Shown: positions 1-9,511 of the stretch, piece by piece
Layout of the letters: each line of letters begins with the position of its first letter
Numbering within the stretch: the stretch's first letter is position 1
Assembly (NCBI GenBank): GCA_023957115.1
Contig: JAMLHN010000013.1
Location: 1 to 64,000 of the forward strand
DNA length: 64,000 bases
Source: Thermomicrobiales bacterium
GTDB lineage: Bacteria > Chloroflexota > Chloroflexia > Thermomicrobiales > UBA6265
Reading direction: 5' to 3'
Notes under the pieces: model-generated
What the model was told of the DNA's origin: nothing
Database searches by the model: none
The model's input: only the letters and a program-made list of their open reading frames with translations
Program-made: the position numbers and the translations under genes

Positions 1-957
1 GTTCTGGCTGGATTCTCGGTCGTCACGAGTCCGTCCGACGATCGCGGCAACGTCGATGTCGAGGCACTGAGAGGCAAAGTCGGACCGAAGACCGCGGGTC
101 TGATGATTACCAATCCGAACACGCTCGGTCTCTGGGACGAGCAGATTCAGGAGGTAATCGATCTCGTCCATGAGGCCGGCGGACTCGTCTATAACGACGG
201 GGCGAATTTCAATGCCATCCTTGGCTATGCGCGGCCTGGCGACCTTGGCATCGATGTGATGCATTTCAATCTGCACAAGACGTTCTCGACCCCGCATGGC
301 GGTGGCGGTCCCGGTTCGGGACCGGTTGGCGTGGCTGAGGCCCTGGTCGAGTTCCTGCCCGGCCCGATGATCGACGCGGTAGAGAACGACGGCGAGACCG
401 AGTACGTCTGGACCATGCCGGAGAAGTCGATCGGACGGCTCCATTCCTTCCACGGCAACTTCGGCATGTTCGTGCGGGCGTTGACCTATATCCGGATGCA
501 CGGAGAAGAAGGACTGCGCCAGATCAGCTCGGACGCCGTGCTCAACGCGAACTACCTGAAGGCCCGGCTGTCCGACGCCTACGATGTGGCGGTCGATCGA
601 ACCTGTATGCACGAGGTGGTGCTGTCCGCCCGTCGCCAAAAAGCGCAAGGCGTCAAGGCGATGGATATCGCCAAGCGGTTGCTCGATTTTGGCGTGCATC
701 CGCCGACGACCTATTTTCCGCTGATCGTGCCCGAAGCACTGATGATCGAGCCGACCGAAACGGAATCGAAGGAGTCGCTGGACAACTTCATCGAGGCTAT
801 GCTGCAAATCGCGCGTGAATCGGCAGAGGAACCCGAGCTGGTCACATCGGCGCCGCACACAACCGAGTACAAGCGGCTCGATGAAGCCGGAGCCAACCGC
901 AAGCTGAACATCAAATGGATCGGCGATCCAGAGGTCGCCGCATCGGCAGCCGACTAG
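1..957 (+). CDS. gcvPB: Glycine dehydrogenase (decarboxylating) subunit 2, 5'-truncated by window edge
   Basis: The reading frame is open from base 1, so about 318 C-terminal residues of a protein usually near 480-500 residues are present. This is the PLP-carrying half of the two-subunit glycine cleavage P-protein. It decarboxylates glycine and passes the aminomethyl group to the lipoyl H-protein. The PLP lysine lies in [16 protein letters not shown] (about bases 270-320), the family signature, and the tail ([19 protein letters not shown]) is also typical. Subunit 1 and gcvT/gcvH would be expected upstream, outside the window. A strong intrinsic terminator follows 26 bases after the stop, so this is the last gene of its operon. 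Identification is secure. Confidence 0.96.
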   Translation, partial: VLAGFSVVTSPSDDRGNVDVEALRGKVGPKTAGLMITNPNTLGLWDEQIQEVIDLVHEAGGLVYNDGANFNAILGYARPGDLGIDVMHFNLHKTFSTPHGGGGPGSGPVGVAEALVEFLPGPMIDAVENDGETEYVWTMPEKSIGRLHSFHGNFGMFVRALTYIRMHGEEGLRQISSDAVLNANYLKARLSDAYDVAVDRTCMHEVVLSARRQKAQGVKAMDIAKRLLDFGVHPPTTYFPLIVPEALMIEPTETESKESLDNFIEAMLQIARESAEEPELVTSAPHTTEYKRLDEAGANRKLNIKWIGDPEVAASAAD

Positions 958-983
958 GAACGACATTCGATACCGGACAGATA

Positions 984-1020
984 ACGCCGGCGAGAACACT
1001 TCTCGCCGGCGTTTTTCTGT
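984..1020 (+). terminator. Intrinsic terminator of the gcvPB operon
   Basis: A perfect 13-bp stem (984-996 with 1000-1012) encloses a 3-base loop (cac) and runs into a TTTTT tract. It lies just after the gcvPB stop and before the convergent end of leuS. Confidence 0.9.
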
Positions 1021-1087
1021 TGTCCGTGAGGCCGGGCGCGGTCCTTGCGAAATCCTTTGGGCACAGGCCCTCGGACACCGGACCCAT

Positions 1088-3580
1088 CTACCTGGGCTTG
1101 ACTACGAAATTCATGAGCCGGCCCGGAACGTAGATCTCACGAACGATCTGCATCCCTTCCAGGGCCGGGGCGATCTTCTCGGCCGTGCGGGCGGCTGCCG
1201 TTGCCGATTCCTCGCTGGCATCCGCCGGCAACACAACGCGGTCGCGCACCTTGCCGTTGATTTGAATGACAACTTCGACCACATCGTCTCGCGCCAACTC
1301 TGGGTCGTACGGTGGCCAGTTCTGCGTATGCACCGAATAGGGTTGACCCAGCTTCTCCCAAAGCTCCTCGGCTACGTAGGGGGTCGATGGGGCCATCAAC
1401 AGGACGAGGGTCTCGATCGCGTCGCGCCACTCCGGCGCGGCCATCAGCTCTGGCGTCTTGAGGTCGTTTAGCCCGTTCGAGAATTCGATCAATGCCGCCA
1501 CCATCGTGTTGAACTGAAAATCGAGCAGGTCGGTCGTTACGCGTTGCACCGTCTTGTGCGTCAGACGTTCGAGCTTGCGCGCGGTCTCGGCATCGGCAGT
1601 GGCGCCTGCATCCACCTCAACCGTCTCGGCAACGAGCCCATAGACGCGCCGGATGAACCGCTCCATTCCCGTAATACCGCGCGTATTCCACGGTCCACCC
1701 TGATCCCAGGGACCGAGATACATCAGATGCAACCGCAGCGAATCGGCTCCGTACTGCCGGACGAGTTCGTCCGGCGACACTTGCGTTCCACGGCTCTTGC
1801 TCATCTTGGTGCCCTCTTCGGCCAGGATCATGCCCTGGTTTCGGAGTCGCTCGAACGGTTCCGAATGCTTCACCAGCCCCAGATCACGCAGGACTTTGGT
1901 GAAGAATCGCGCGTAGAGCAGATGCAGAATCGCATGCTCGATCCCGCCGCAGTAGAGATCGACCGGAGTCCACATCTCCGCAATGGCGGGATCGAACGGC
2001 AGCGCATCGTCATGCGGACTGGTGTACCGATACCAATACCAGGACGAATCGACGAATGTATCGAAGGTGTCGGTCTCACGGCGCGCGGGTTTGCCACAAG
2101 TCGGGCAGATCGTGTTCAGGAACCCCTCATGACTGACCAGCGGACTCTGTCCCGTCGGGGTGAACTCCGCATCGAGCGGCAGCTCGACCGGAAGCTGGTC
2201 GATTGGCACGGGGACCATGCCGCAATCATCGCAATAGACGACGGGAATGGGCGTCCCCCAGTACCGTTGCCGGGAAACGAGCCAGTCGCGCAGGCGGTAG
2301 TTGACTTCCGGCTTGCCGCGGCCGGTCTCTTCGAGCCAATCGATCACGATGGGGATGCTCGCCGGAACCTCAGTGCCATCGAGATGTCCTGAATTCACCA
2401 TACGCCCATCGCCGCTATATGCCTCGGTCATCGTCGCAGGATCGAGCGTTTCCCCATCCGGCTGAATCACAACCCGGATGGGGAGATCGAATGTACGCGC
2501 GAACGCAAAGTCGCGCTCGTCGTGCGCGGGCACCGCCATGATCGCGCCGGTGCCGTATCCCATCAGGACATAGTCGGCAATCCAGATAGGAATACGCTCA
2601 TCCGTAACGGGGTTGATGGCATAGCCGCCGGTAAAGATGCCGGCCTTCTGTTTCGACGCATCGGTCGAAAGCCGTTCGATCTCCGTTTGGTTTCGCGCGG
2701 CGGTGACATAGGCTTCGACCGCCTGCGCCCGGTCTGGCGTCGTGATTTTCTCGACGAGTGGGTGTTCAGGCGCCAGGACCATGAAGGTCGCCCCCCAGAC
2801 CGTGTCGGGACGCGTGGTGAAAACCTCCAATGGGTCGGTCCCCTCGACCTCGAAGATCAGACGAGCGCCTTCGGATCGCCCGATCCAGTTGCGCTGCATG
2901 GTCTTCACCCGCTCGGGCCAGTCGAGATTGTCCAGTTCCTGCAGCAGTTCTTCGACGTATTCGGTAATCCGGAAATACCACTGCTCGAGATCGCGCTTGA
3001 CGACTTCCGAGCCACAACGCTCGCAGATATTCCCGTCCAGAACCTGTTCGTTGGCAAGCACCGTCTGGTCCTTCGGACACCACCAGACCGCGCCGGCTTT
3101 GCGATAGGCAAGTCCGCGTTCCAGCATCTTCAGGAAGATCCACTGGTTCCACCGGTAGTACTCGGGTGAGCAGGTAATCACCTGGCGTGACCAGTCGATC
3201 ATGGCGCCCATCTGGTTGTACTGCCCGCGCATCTGATCGATGTTTTCGAACGTCCAGGAGGCGGGATGGATGTTGTGGCGAATGGCCGCATTCTCGGCCG
3301 GCAGCCCAAACGCATCGAACCCCATGGGAAAGAGCACGTTGTATCCACGCATACGCTGGAAACGAGCGAACACGTCTGGCACCGCAAACGCATACCAGTG
3401 CCCAATATGCAGAATGCCCGACGGATACGGGTACATCGTGAGGGAAAACCACTTGGGCCGGTCGGAATCGTCGGGAGTCGCGTAAAGCCGATCGGCTTCC
3501 CATCGTTCACGCCACCGCGGCTCGATCTCGTCCGCCTTGTAGACTGCGGCGGATTGTGCTGTTGTGGTGCTCGAAGACAA
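1088..3580 (-). CDS. leuS: Leucyl-tRNA synthetase
   Basis: Class I aminoacyl-tRNA synthetase that charges tRNA-Leu. From the chosen start it has 830 residues, normal for the family. HIGH is exact (about residue 58, in SGILHIGHWYAF) and KMSKS is exact (about residue 592, in GTKMSKSRGTQV). Between them lies the CP1 editing domain with TTRPDT and the zinc-type cysteine pairs CERCGSEV and CPTCG. The frame stays open to a TTG at 3670, but no Shine-Dalgarno is seen there. The TTG at 3580 has GGAG nine bases upstream (3590-3593), and homology begins shortly after it, so 3580 is preferred. It is divergent from the antiporter gene and convergent with gcvPB. No T-box-like leader was seen upstream. Confidence 0.96.
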   Translation of the reverse strand: MSSSTTTAQSAAVYKADEIEPRWRERWEADRLYATPDDSDRPKWFSLTMYPYPSGILHIGHWYAFAVPDVFARFQRMRGYNVLFPMGFDAFGLPAENAAIRHNIHPASWTFENIDQMRGQYNQMGAMIDWSRQVITCSPEYYRWNQWIFLKMLERGLAYRKAGAVWWCPKDQTVLANEQVLDGNICERCGSEVVKRDLEQWYFRITEYVEELLQELDNLDWPERVKTMQRNWIGRSEGARLIFEVEGTDPLEVFTTRPDTVWGATFMVLAPEHPLVEKITTPDRAQAVEAYVTAARNQTEIERLSTDASKQKAGIFTGGYAINPVTDERIPIWIADYVLMGYGTGAIMAVPAHDERDFAFARTFDLPIRVVIQPDGETLDPATMTEAYSGDGRMVNSGHLDGTEVPASIPIVIDWLEETGRGKPEVNYRLRDWLVSRQRYWGTPIPVVYCDDCGMVPVPIDQLPVELPLDAEFTPTGQSPLVSHEGFLNTICPTCGKPARRETDTFDTFVDSSWYWYRYTSPHDDALPFDPAIAEMWTPVDLYCGGIEHAILHLLYARFFTKVLRDLGLVKHSEPFERLRNQGMILAEEGTKMSKSRGTQVSPDELVRQYGADSLRLHLMYLGPWDQGGPWNTRGITGMERFIRRVYGLVAETVEVDAGATADAETARKLERLTHKTVQRVTTDLLDFQFNTMVAALIEFSNGLNDLKTPELMAAPEWRDAIETLVLLMAPSTPYVAEELWEKLGQPYSVHTQNWPPYDPELARDDVVEVVIQINGKVRDRVVLPADASEESATAAARTAEKIAPALEGMQIVREIYVPGRLMNFVVKPR

Positions 3581-3788
3581 GGGATCTGACTCCAGTGGAA
3601 GGGCCGGCTGCGACAACTCGGAAGTATCGCGCAGGTTGGGCCGGCGCGTCACGCGATCATCGCTTGGCAATCCGGGGGAGGGTCAGAATGCAGACCACGC
3701 ACGCACCGGCGAAACGATGGTATTGTGATCGGGTTCGCGCGAAATCGAGCGCTTCCAGATTATCCAACGTAGCGGAAAGAATCCGACT

Positions 3789-5492
3789 TTGGAACTGATC
3801 GTCATTGCCGCCCTGGCGTTGATTGCGATCGCCGGGGCCGCATGGCTCGGCCCGCGTGTGCGTATTGCCGCGCCCCTCATTCTTGTGCTCGTCGGCATCG
3901 CGGTCAGCCTCTGGCCCGATACGCCGATCTTCATCATCGATCCGGAGTGGATCCTCGCCGGCATCTTGCCTCCGCTGCTCTTCTCGGCGGCCGTCTCGCT
4001 GCCGACCGCGGAGTTCCGGCGCGATTTCGCCGCAATCAGCGGATTGGCCGTTGTGCTTGTCTTCCTGACCTCGTTCATCGTCGGTTGGGTGCTCTCACGC
4101 GTCATTCCTGGACTCGATTTTGCCGCTGGGCTAGCCATCGGCGCGATCTTGAGTCCAACGGATGCAGTCGCAACCTCGATCGTCAAACGGCTCGGGGTCT
4201 CGCCTCGAACGGTGGTCGTGCTGGAGGGCGAAAGCCTGCTCAACGACGCGTCGGCGCTCGTGCTTCTCCGCACGGCCATCGGGGCAACGGCTGCCGGCGT
4301 GTCTCTCCTCCATATCTCTGGCGCGTTCATCTACTCGGTGGTTGTCGCCGTTGCCATCGGAGCGCTCGTCGGATACGGCAATCTCTGGATTCGATCGCGG
4401 ACGACCGACCCGACCGTCAATACCGCGTTGGCGCTCGCCGCTCCGTTCGTCGCCTCGCTCCCCGCCGAGTGGATGGAAGCGTCCGGTCTGGTCGCGGCGG
4501 TCGTGGCCGGGCTCGTCACCGGATTCGCGGGTCCCCGATATCTGCCCCCCGCATTTCGGCTGTCCGATCGACAGACCTGGCGCATGATCGAGTTCGTCTT
4601 AGAGGGAGCCGTCTTCCTGATCATGGGACTCGAGCTCGATTGGGTGCTCGAGGAGGTCCAGCAGGACCATGTCGGGATTGCCCGCGCAGCTCAGTTCGCG
4701 GTGCTGGCGCTCGTTCTGACCATGGCGATCCGTGCGATGTACGTCGTCCCGTTGATCTATCTTTTCCGCGCCGGCGCCGATCGTGCGAACAACGTGGGCG
4801 ACATGCTGCAACAGCTCACCGTGGAGCCAATCGCGAATCACCCAATCAACCGCAAGCTCCGGGGGCGTTCCGAGGCAAACGATGCCACGACCATGGCACG
4901 GTTCCAGAAATCATGGCGCAGGCGGCTGGCCGATATCGACTATTTTCGCAACGAACAGATGGGCTGGCGCGAGGGCACAGTGATCGTCTGGGCGGGTATG
5001 CGGGGCGCGGTGACCCTGGCGGCGGCGCAAACCCTCCCGCGTGAAACGCCGAGCCGCTCCCTTCTCGTCTTCATCGCGTTCCTGGTGGCAGCTGCGTCGT
5101 TGCTCATTCAGGGTTCGACCCTACCCTGGTTGGTGAGAAAGGTCCTGCCTCCAACAAATGACCTGGCGCGAACTTCTGCCGATCGCGTACGCCTCTCCAT
5201 GTCGCTTCATGCGGCGGCGAGCGCGATATTGAAGGCGCATGGGCTCGATCCTGAAGCGCCGTTTCCCCATCTCGCCAGCGGGCCAATGCCGCTGCTCGAT
5301 GCTGCGTCGACTGAGCGGCAGATCCTGGATAAGCAGGTGCAACTGGAAATGATCGAGGCCCAGCGAACCGTCCTCCTCGACGCGATGGCCGACGGAACCT
5401 ATAGCTCTGAGCTGATCAGCACGGCCATGGCAAACCTCGATGCCGACCAGATTGCATTGGAAATGAAAGGCGAGCCGGCGCACGGTCATTAA
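3789..5492 (+). CDS. CPA1-family Na+/H+ antiporter (NhaP-like)
   Basis: A 567-residue inner-membrane cation/proton exchanger. The first ~430 residues form about a dozen hydrophobic segments. The CPA1 motifs are visible: SPTDAVATS in the TM4/5 region and GESLLNDASALV with the transport Asn-Asp pair. A charged loop (about residues 340-390) precedes the last membrane segments (GMRGAVTLAAA), and a cytoplasmic tail of about 110 residues follows. Family knowledge assigns Na+ or K+ extrusion for pH and ion homeostasis; the ion cannot be read from sequence. The start is TTG, preceded by GGAAAG. It is a single gene, divergent from leuS, followed by a repeat-rich gap. Confidence 0.9.
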   Translation: MELIVIAALALIAIAGAAWLGPRVRIAAPLILVLVGIAVSLWPDTPIFIIDPEWILAGILPPLLFSAAVSLPTAEFRRDFAAISGLAVVLVFLTSFIVGWVLSRVIPGLDFAAGLAIGAILSPTDAVATSIVKRLGVSPRTVVVLEGESLLNDASALVLLRTAIGATAAGVSLLHISGAFIYSVVVAVAIGALVGYGNLWIRSRTTDPTVNTALALAAPFVASLPAEWMEASGLVAAVVAGLVTGFAGPRYLPPAFRLSDRQTWRMIEFVLEGAVFLIMGLELDWVLEEVQQDHVGIARAAQFAVLALVLTMAIRAMYVVPLIYLFRAGADRANNVGDMLQQLTVEPIANHPINRKLRGRSEANDATTMARFQKSWRRRLADIDYFRNEQMGWREGTVIVWAGMRGAVTLAAAQTLPRETPSRSLLVFIAFLVAAASLLIQGSTLPWLVRKVLPPTNDLARTSADRVRLSMSLHAAASAILKAHGLDPEAPFPHLASGPMPLLDAASTERQILDKQVQLEMIEAQRTVLLDAMADGTYSSELISTAMANLDADQIALEMKGEPAHGH

Positions 5493-5528
5493 AGCGGATT
5501 GCAGAACGGTTGCCACGTCGTCGGAGGT

Positions 5529-5600
5529 GTGCGGCGTCGGAGCGCCCGCTGCGGCGGGGAGATCCTTCCTTCGTCAGGATGACAACCGGGGGTTCGGAGC
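5529..5600. repeat. Candidate dispersed palindromic intergenic repeat
   Basis: The 294-base gap between the antiporter and cphA holds no gene. This part contains GATCCTTCCTTCGTCAGGAT, whose ends pair (atcct/aggat), within GC-rich flanks. Wording of the type 'GATCCTTCG...CAGGATGAC' resembles short intergenic repeats met in several bacterial genomes. That is recollection, and only one copy lies in this window. Confidence 0.4.
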
Positions 5601-5670
5601 GCCAACCATTCTGAAATCGGCTGTCGGTACGGAATCCGAGGCCGCGCCCAACGGCACGGGTACCGGAAAG

Positions 5671-5686
5671 TCGCCATTAATGGCGA
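5671..5686. repeat. Perfect 16-base palindrome
   Basis: TCGCCATTAATGGCGA is a perfect inverted repeat between the antiporter stop and the cphA stop, which converge here. It is AT-rich at its centre. It could be part of a dispersed repeat or a protein-binding site; no T-tract follows, so it is not an intrinsic terminator. Confidence 0.55.
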
Positions 5687-5786
5687 CGCTACTTGGTTGC
5701 CAGAGACGCCAATGGCCAGCGTCTTGGAGCAGATGCCAGCGCCCCGAGGCTCAGGATCCGAGCCGTTGGGAACGTCGCCGTCGCCA

Positions 5787-8432
5787 CTATCCCCAGGTAA
5801 ATGCACCGGTCAGGTTATTGAGCTCGGTCCAGGTCTGGGCGGGCTTGTCGACCATGAGAACGACGAGGTCGTCGCGGTCGGACCGTTCGATGGCGGTTTT
5901 GACCGCGTCGATCTCTTCGAGCACGATCGAGACCGAGCCTTCCGAGAGCCCGACGGCCACCGCCGCTTCCTTGAGCCGAGACGCGATCTCCCCGGATGGG
6001 CGTCCACGAGTATTCGTGTCCTCGCGGATGACGAGCTCGTCGAAGGTCTCTCCGGAGAGCTTGCCAAATGCGGCGATATGGTCGTCCAGACGGTCGCCTG
6101 GCATGGAGATGACAGCAATGGACCGATTCGGTTCCATACGCTTGACAAAGTCGGCCATCGATTCGAGACCGGCGATGTTGTGACAGTAGTCCATGATGAT
6201 TCGCCGGCCCTGGAATTCGAGCAGATTGAAACGTCCGGGTGTCTGATAGAAGCTCGACGTAAAGGTGCGCATCGCCTGGCGAATGTATTCGAGCTGCACG
6301 TCGTCCGCAAGAGCCGCGGTGACGGCGGCCAGCGCATTGGCGATATTGACGCGCAGGCGTCCGTCGAACGTTGCGGGGATCTGGCTGGCCAGCAGGAGAC
6401 TGGTTTCGCGACGGTTCTCGATGATAGTGATCATCTCGCCCGCGGCAACCGGGCGTAGGATCACCGCACGCCCCTTGTTGCGCAGATGCTCGCGAATGAC
6501 CGGATTGTTCTCATCCATGGAGAAATACAGGATCTCACCGCGCGCATAGCGCGACATGTCGACGGTCCACTCGTTGTCCGCGTTGAGAACCGACTTTCCG
6601 TCCCGGAAAACCGATTGCGGTACGACCGCCTTGACGCGGGAAAGATCCGCGAGTGAGTCGATTCCATGCTGCCCAAGGTGGTCATCCGAGACATTCGTCA
6701 CGACTGCGACATCGCACCGGTCGAACCCAAGACCTGACCGAAGGATGCCCCCGCGCGCGGTCTCGAGCACCGCATAATTGATGGTGGGGTTCTTGAGCAC
6801 CATCTTGGCGCTGGTTGGACCACTCATGTCGCCGGACATGATCTGGGTACCGTCGATGTAGATGCCGTCCGTCGTGGTCATGCCCACCCTGCGACCGGCC
6901 GTCTTCATGATGTGCGAGATCATGCGAGCGGTTGTAGTTTTCCCATTGGTACCGGTGACCGCGACGATCGGAACGCGCGCGTTCGATCCGGGGGGGAAGA
7001 GCATATCGACCACTGCCCGGCCGACATGCCTCGGATGCCCCTCGGTCGGATTCGTGTGCATGCGAAATCCGGGGCCGGCGTTGACCTCGACAATGGCTCC
7101 CCCCGATTGGCGGATCGACTTCGAAATGTCGGGGACGATGGCTTCGATACCCGCGATGTCCAACCCAACGACCATAGCCGCCCGGCGCGCGATGGCTTCG
7201 TTGTCGGGATGGATGTCGTCGGTCCGGTCGATCGAGGTTCCCCCGGTGCTCATATTGCCCGTCCGCTTGAGCGGCACGACCTGGCCCAATTCCGGAATGT
7301 CGGTGAGGGCGATCTCGAGGCGCTCCAGCGTTTCGAGCGTTTGGCTGTCGATCGAGATGCGGGTCAGAATCTTCTCGTGCCCGACCCCGCGGCGTGGGTC
7401 GCTATTCGTGATCTCGATCAGCTCTTCGACCGTGTGCTCGCCATCTCCAACGACATGGGCTGGAACACGCTCGGCGACCGCCACGACCTGATTGTTGACG
7501 ACCAGAATTCGGTAGTCGAGTCCTTCGATATATCGCTCGACTACGACGATGCCGTTCCGGGATTCGCCGAGCGCGACTGGAAAGAACTCGCGGACCTCAT
7601 CGTCGTCCTTGAGATTGATACAGACTCCGCGGCCGTGGTTGCCGTCCAGTGGCTTGATGACGACCGGATATCGAATCCGTCGTGCCTCGCGGACCGCGTC
7701 ATCGACGTTGCGCACTGTGACGCCGCGCGGAACGGGGATGCCGACCTCGTGCAGAAGGCGATTCGTGAGTTCCTTGTTGCTGGCGGTGTCGACCGCAATG
7801 TTCGATGTTTCGGAGGTCACCGTGGCCCAGATGCGCTTCTGGTGGACTCCATGGCCCAACTGAACGAGCGACCGGCGTGGGTCGAGCCGGATGACGGGAA
7901 TATTGCGCCGCTCTGCTTCCGAGACGATGGCGCCGGTCGACGGACCGTACGCGAGCCGCTCGGCAATTCGGATGACCGTCTGCTCCAGCTCCTGCTGGAA
8001 ATCGAATCCGGGTTCCAAATCGTAGATCAAATGGTTCAACAACCGGCGGGAGAGCTCCGCGGCGGCAATGCCGACGTCCTCCTGCTGGTATTCGAACACG
8101 ACGTTGTAGACGCCTTTTTCCTTGGTCGAGCGGGTTTTCCCCCGGGAGACTTCGGCGCCGGTCAGGTTCTGAAGCTCGAGCGCAACGTGTTCCAGCACGT
8201 GACCCATCCAGGTGCCTTCGCGCATGCGCTGCAGAAATCCACCCGGTTTGCCGACGGAACAACGATGTTCATACAGCGATGGAATCAATTCGGTGATTCG
8301 CTCGTAGAATCCAGGGATCTTGTTCGTCGGACGCTCTTCGAGCTCACCGATATCGACCGTGAAGCGAAGTGACGGCATACGTGCCCAGATGTTCGGCCCG
8401 CGATAAACCGTGTGGTCACGAAACTCGATCAT
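5787..8432 (-). CDS. cphA: Cyanophycin synthetase
   Basis: Makes the storage polymer cyanophycin (multi-L-arginyl-poly-L-aspartate) using ATP. The 881 residues match CphA1 length and order: an N-terminal domain (1-160, with GHVLEHVALELQNLTG), an ATP-grasp domain (about 160-480, with PVVIKPLDGNHGRGV), and a Mur-ligase-like domain (about 490-881) with the P-loop GTNGKTT at residues 494-500. It starts at ATG 8432, 21 bases after the cyanophycinase stop, so the two are co-transcribed. Pairing synthetase with cyanophycinase supports true cyanophycin turnover rather than a stray Mur ligase. Confidence 0.95.
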   Translation of the reverse strand: MIEFRDHTVYRGPNIWARMPSLRFTVDIGELEERPTNKIPGFYERITELIPSLYEHRCSVGKPGGFLQRMREGTWMGHVLEHVALELQNLTGAEVSRGKTRSTKEKGVYNVVFEYQQEDVGIAAAELSRRLLNHLIYDLEPGFDFQQELEQTVIRIAERLAYGPSTGAIVSEAERRNIPVIRLDPRRSLVQLGHGVHQKRIWATVTSETSNIAVDTASNKELTNRLLHEVGIPVPRGVTVRNVDDAVREARRIRYPVVIKPLDGNHGRGVCINLKDDDEVREFFPVALGESRNGIVVVERYIEGLDYRILVVNNQVVAVAERVPAHVVGDGEHTVEELIEITNSDPRRGVGHEKILTRISIDSQTLETLERLEIALTDIPELGQVVPLKRTGNMSTGGTSIDRTDDIHPDNEAIARRAAMVVGLDIAGIEAIVPDISKSIRQSGGAIVEVNAGPGFRMHTNPTEGHPRHVGRAVVDMLFPPGSNARVPIVAVTGTNGKTTTARMISHIMKTAGRRVGMTTTDGIYIDGTQIMSGDMSGPTSAKMVLKNPTINYAVLETARGGILRSGLGFDRCDVAVVTNVSDDHLGQHGIDSLADLSRVKAVVPQSVFRDGKSVLNADNEWTVDMSRYARGEILYFSMDENNPVIREHLRNKGRAVILRPVAAGEMITIIENRRETSLLLASQIPATFDGRLRVNIANALAAVTAALADDVQLEYIRQAMRTFTSSFYQTPGRFNLLEFQGRRIIMDYCHNIAGLESMADFVKRMEPNRSIAVISMPGDRLDDHIAAFGKLSGETFDELVIREDTNTRGRPSGEIASRLKEAAVAVGLSEGSVSIVLEEIDAVKTAIERSDRDDLVVLMVDKPAQTWTELNNLTGAFTWG

Positions 8433-8453
8433 CCCGTCACTCCTGCTCTCGAT

Positions 8454-9356
8454 TCAGACCGTCTGAATGTCGCTCCCTGTCGATCCGTCCAGCGCGAAGA
8501 CACCTGGAGTTCTGACGAGCGCGCGTGAAGCCGTGTCGAATGTATGTCCGCTTGTGAGTACGTGTATTCTCGCGCCGCTAAGGGTAATACCGCCATGGCG
8601 TTTGACGCGATAGACATCCGTATAGGCGTCTGCCGCATCGATGATGGTGACGGAATTGCGCCCCAGCACTTCGAGGCATCCGTCGTGGGTAAAGATCGCG
8701 GCGGTATCCTCGTCGACGCCGACACCGAGCAGGCTCGGATTCGTCGCTACCATCATCATCAATCGTCCAAGTCGGTCTCGCTGGCGAAAATGTTGGTCGA
8801 TGATCGCCTCTGGAATCAACCCGAACCCGGCGACCATCTGCGCCATCCGTTGTTTCGGCGTGTTGCCGCTCGAACCGAAGGCCACCATATGCGCCGAGAG
8901 GATCGAGGCGCCGGCGCTGGTGCCTGCCACGACGGCCGATTGAGCGTTTCGTTCGAGGATGGCCTTCATCGCGCCGGTCCCGCCGAGGATGGCGGCCAGC
9001 CGCATCTGATTGCCGCCGGTCATGAAAATGCCGGTGGCCTGGGAGATCATCCTGACCGTCGATTCACGATTCGCATCGGGTCGGTCGCCGATCACCGCGA
9101 TATCGATCTCCGATACTCCCATGCCGAGGAAGATTGCCTTGTAGCGCTCGCCTGCCGATTCGATCGAGGAGGCCGTTGGGATGACAACGATTCTGGCATC
9201 TGGTCCGCCGGCGAGTTGCGCGAACCGAGAAAGGATCTCGCGATCGCGAAACTTGTCTTCGGCTCCGCCAATCGCCATGACTGGACCCTGATGGATCTTG
9301 TGCTTGGACGAAGGAATGGCGGATACCTCGGAAATACCGGTTGAAGAAGCGATCAT
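8454..9356 (-). CDS. cphB: Cyanophycinase (peptidase S51)
   Basis: Serine exopeptidase that releases beta-Asp-Arg dipeptides from cyanophycin. The nucleophile elbow GTSAGAS is present, as are the family motifs MAIGGAEDK near the N terminus, TGGNQMRL, and IDQHFRQRDRLGRL. At 300 residues it is slightly longer than typical because of about 25 extra N-terminal residues; an internal start near the MAIGGAED segment cannot be excluded. It lies directly upstream of cphA in the same operon, so breakdown and synthesis enzymes are made together. No aspartase or isoaspartyl dipeptidase lies adjacent; the glycosylasparaginase at 36 kb is in a different operon. Confidence 0.93.
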   Translation of the reverse strand: MIASSTGISEVSAIPSSKHKIHQGPVMAIGGAEDKFRDREILSRFAQLAGGPDARIVVIPTASSIESAGERYKAIFLGMGVSEIDIAVIGDRPDANRESTVRMISQATGIFMTGGNQMRLAAILGGTGAMKAILERNAQSAVVAGTSAGASILSAHMVAFGSSGNTPKQRMAQMVAGFGLIPEAIIDQHFRQRDRLGRLMMMVATNPSLLGVGVDEDTAAIFTHDGCLEVLGRNSVTIIDAADAYTDVYRVKRHGGITLSGARIHVLTSGHTFDTASRALVRTPGVFALDGSTGSDIQTV

Positions 9357-9511
9357 TCTCTACTCGATCTCGTTCGAAGATTCACGTCGGGGGCGTCGCG
9401 TCTACCCAGTGACATCAGCGAAATCGCCGGTCCATCTGCCTCATGGGAACTCCACGCATTGGCTCGAGCGGGGTACCTCCCGATGCCGCTCGACGTAAGG
9501 ATACCGCGTCC

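Noticed and set aside
1262..3589. Long frames antisense to leuS (and similar shadows over sdhA, cphA, rho and uvrB)
   Set aside because: They mirror GC-rich codon patterns of the real genes, have Arg/Pro-rich composition and no homology or ribosome-binding sites.
3581..3788. T-box leader for leuS
   Set aside because: No T-box sequence or specifier-loop arrangement is visible on the minus strand upstream of the start.
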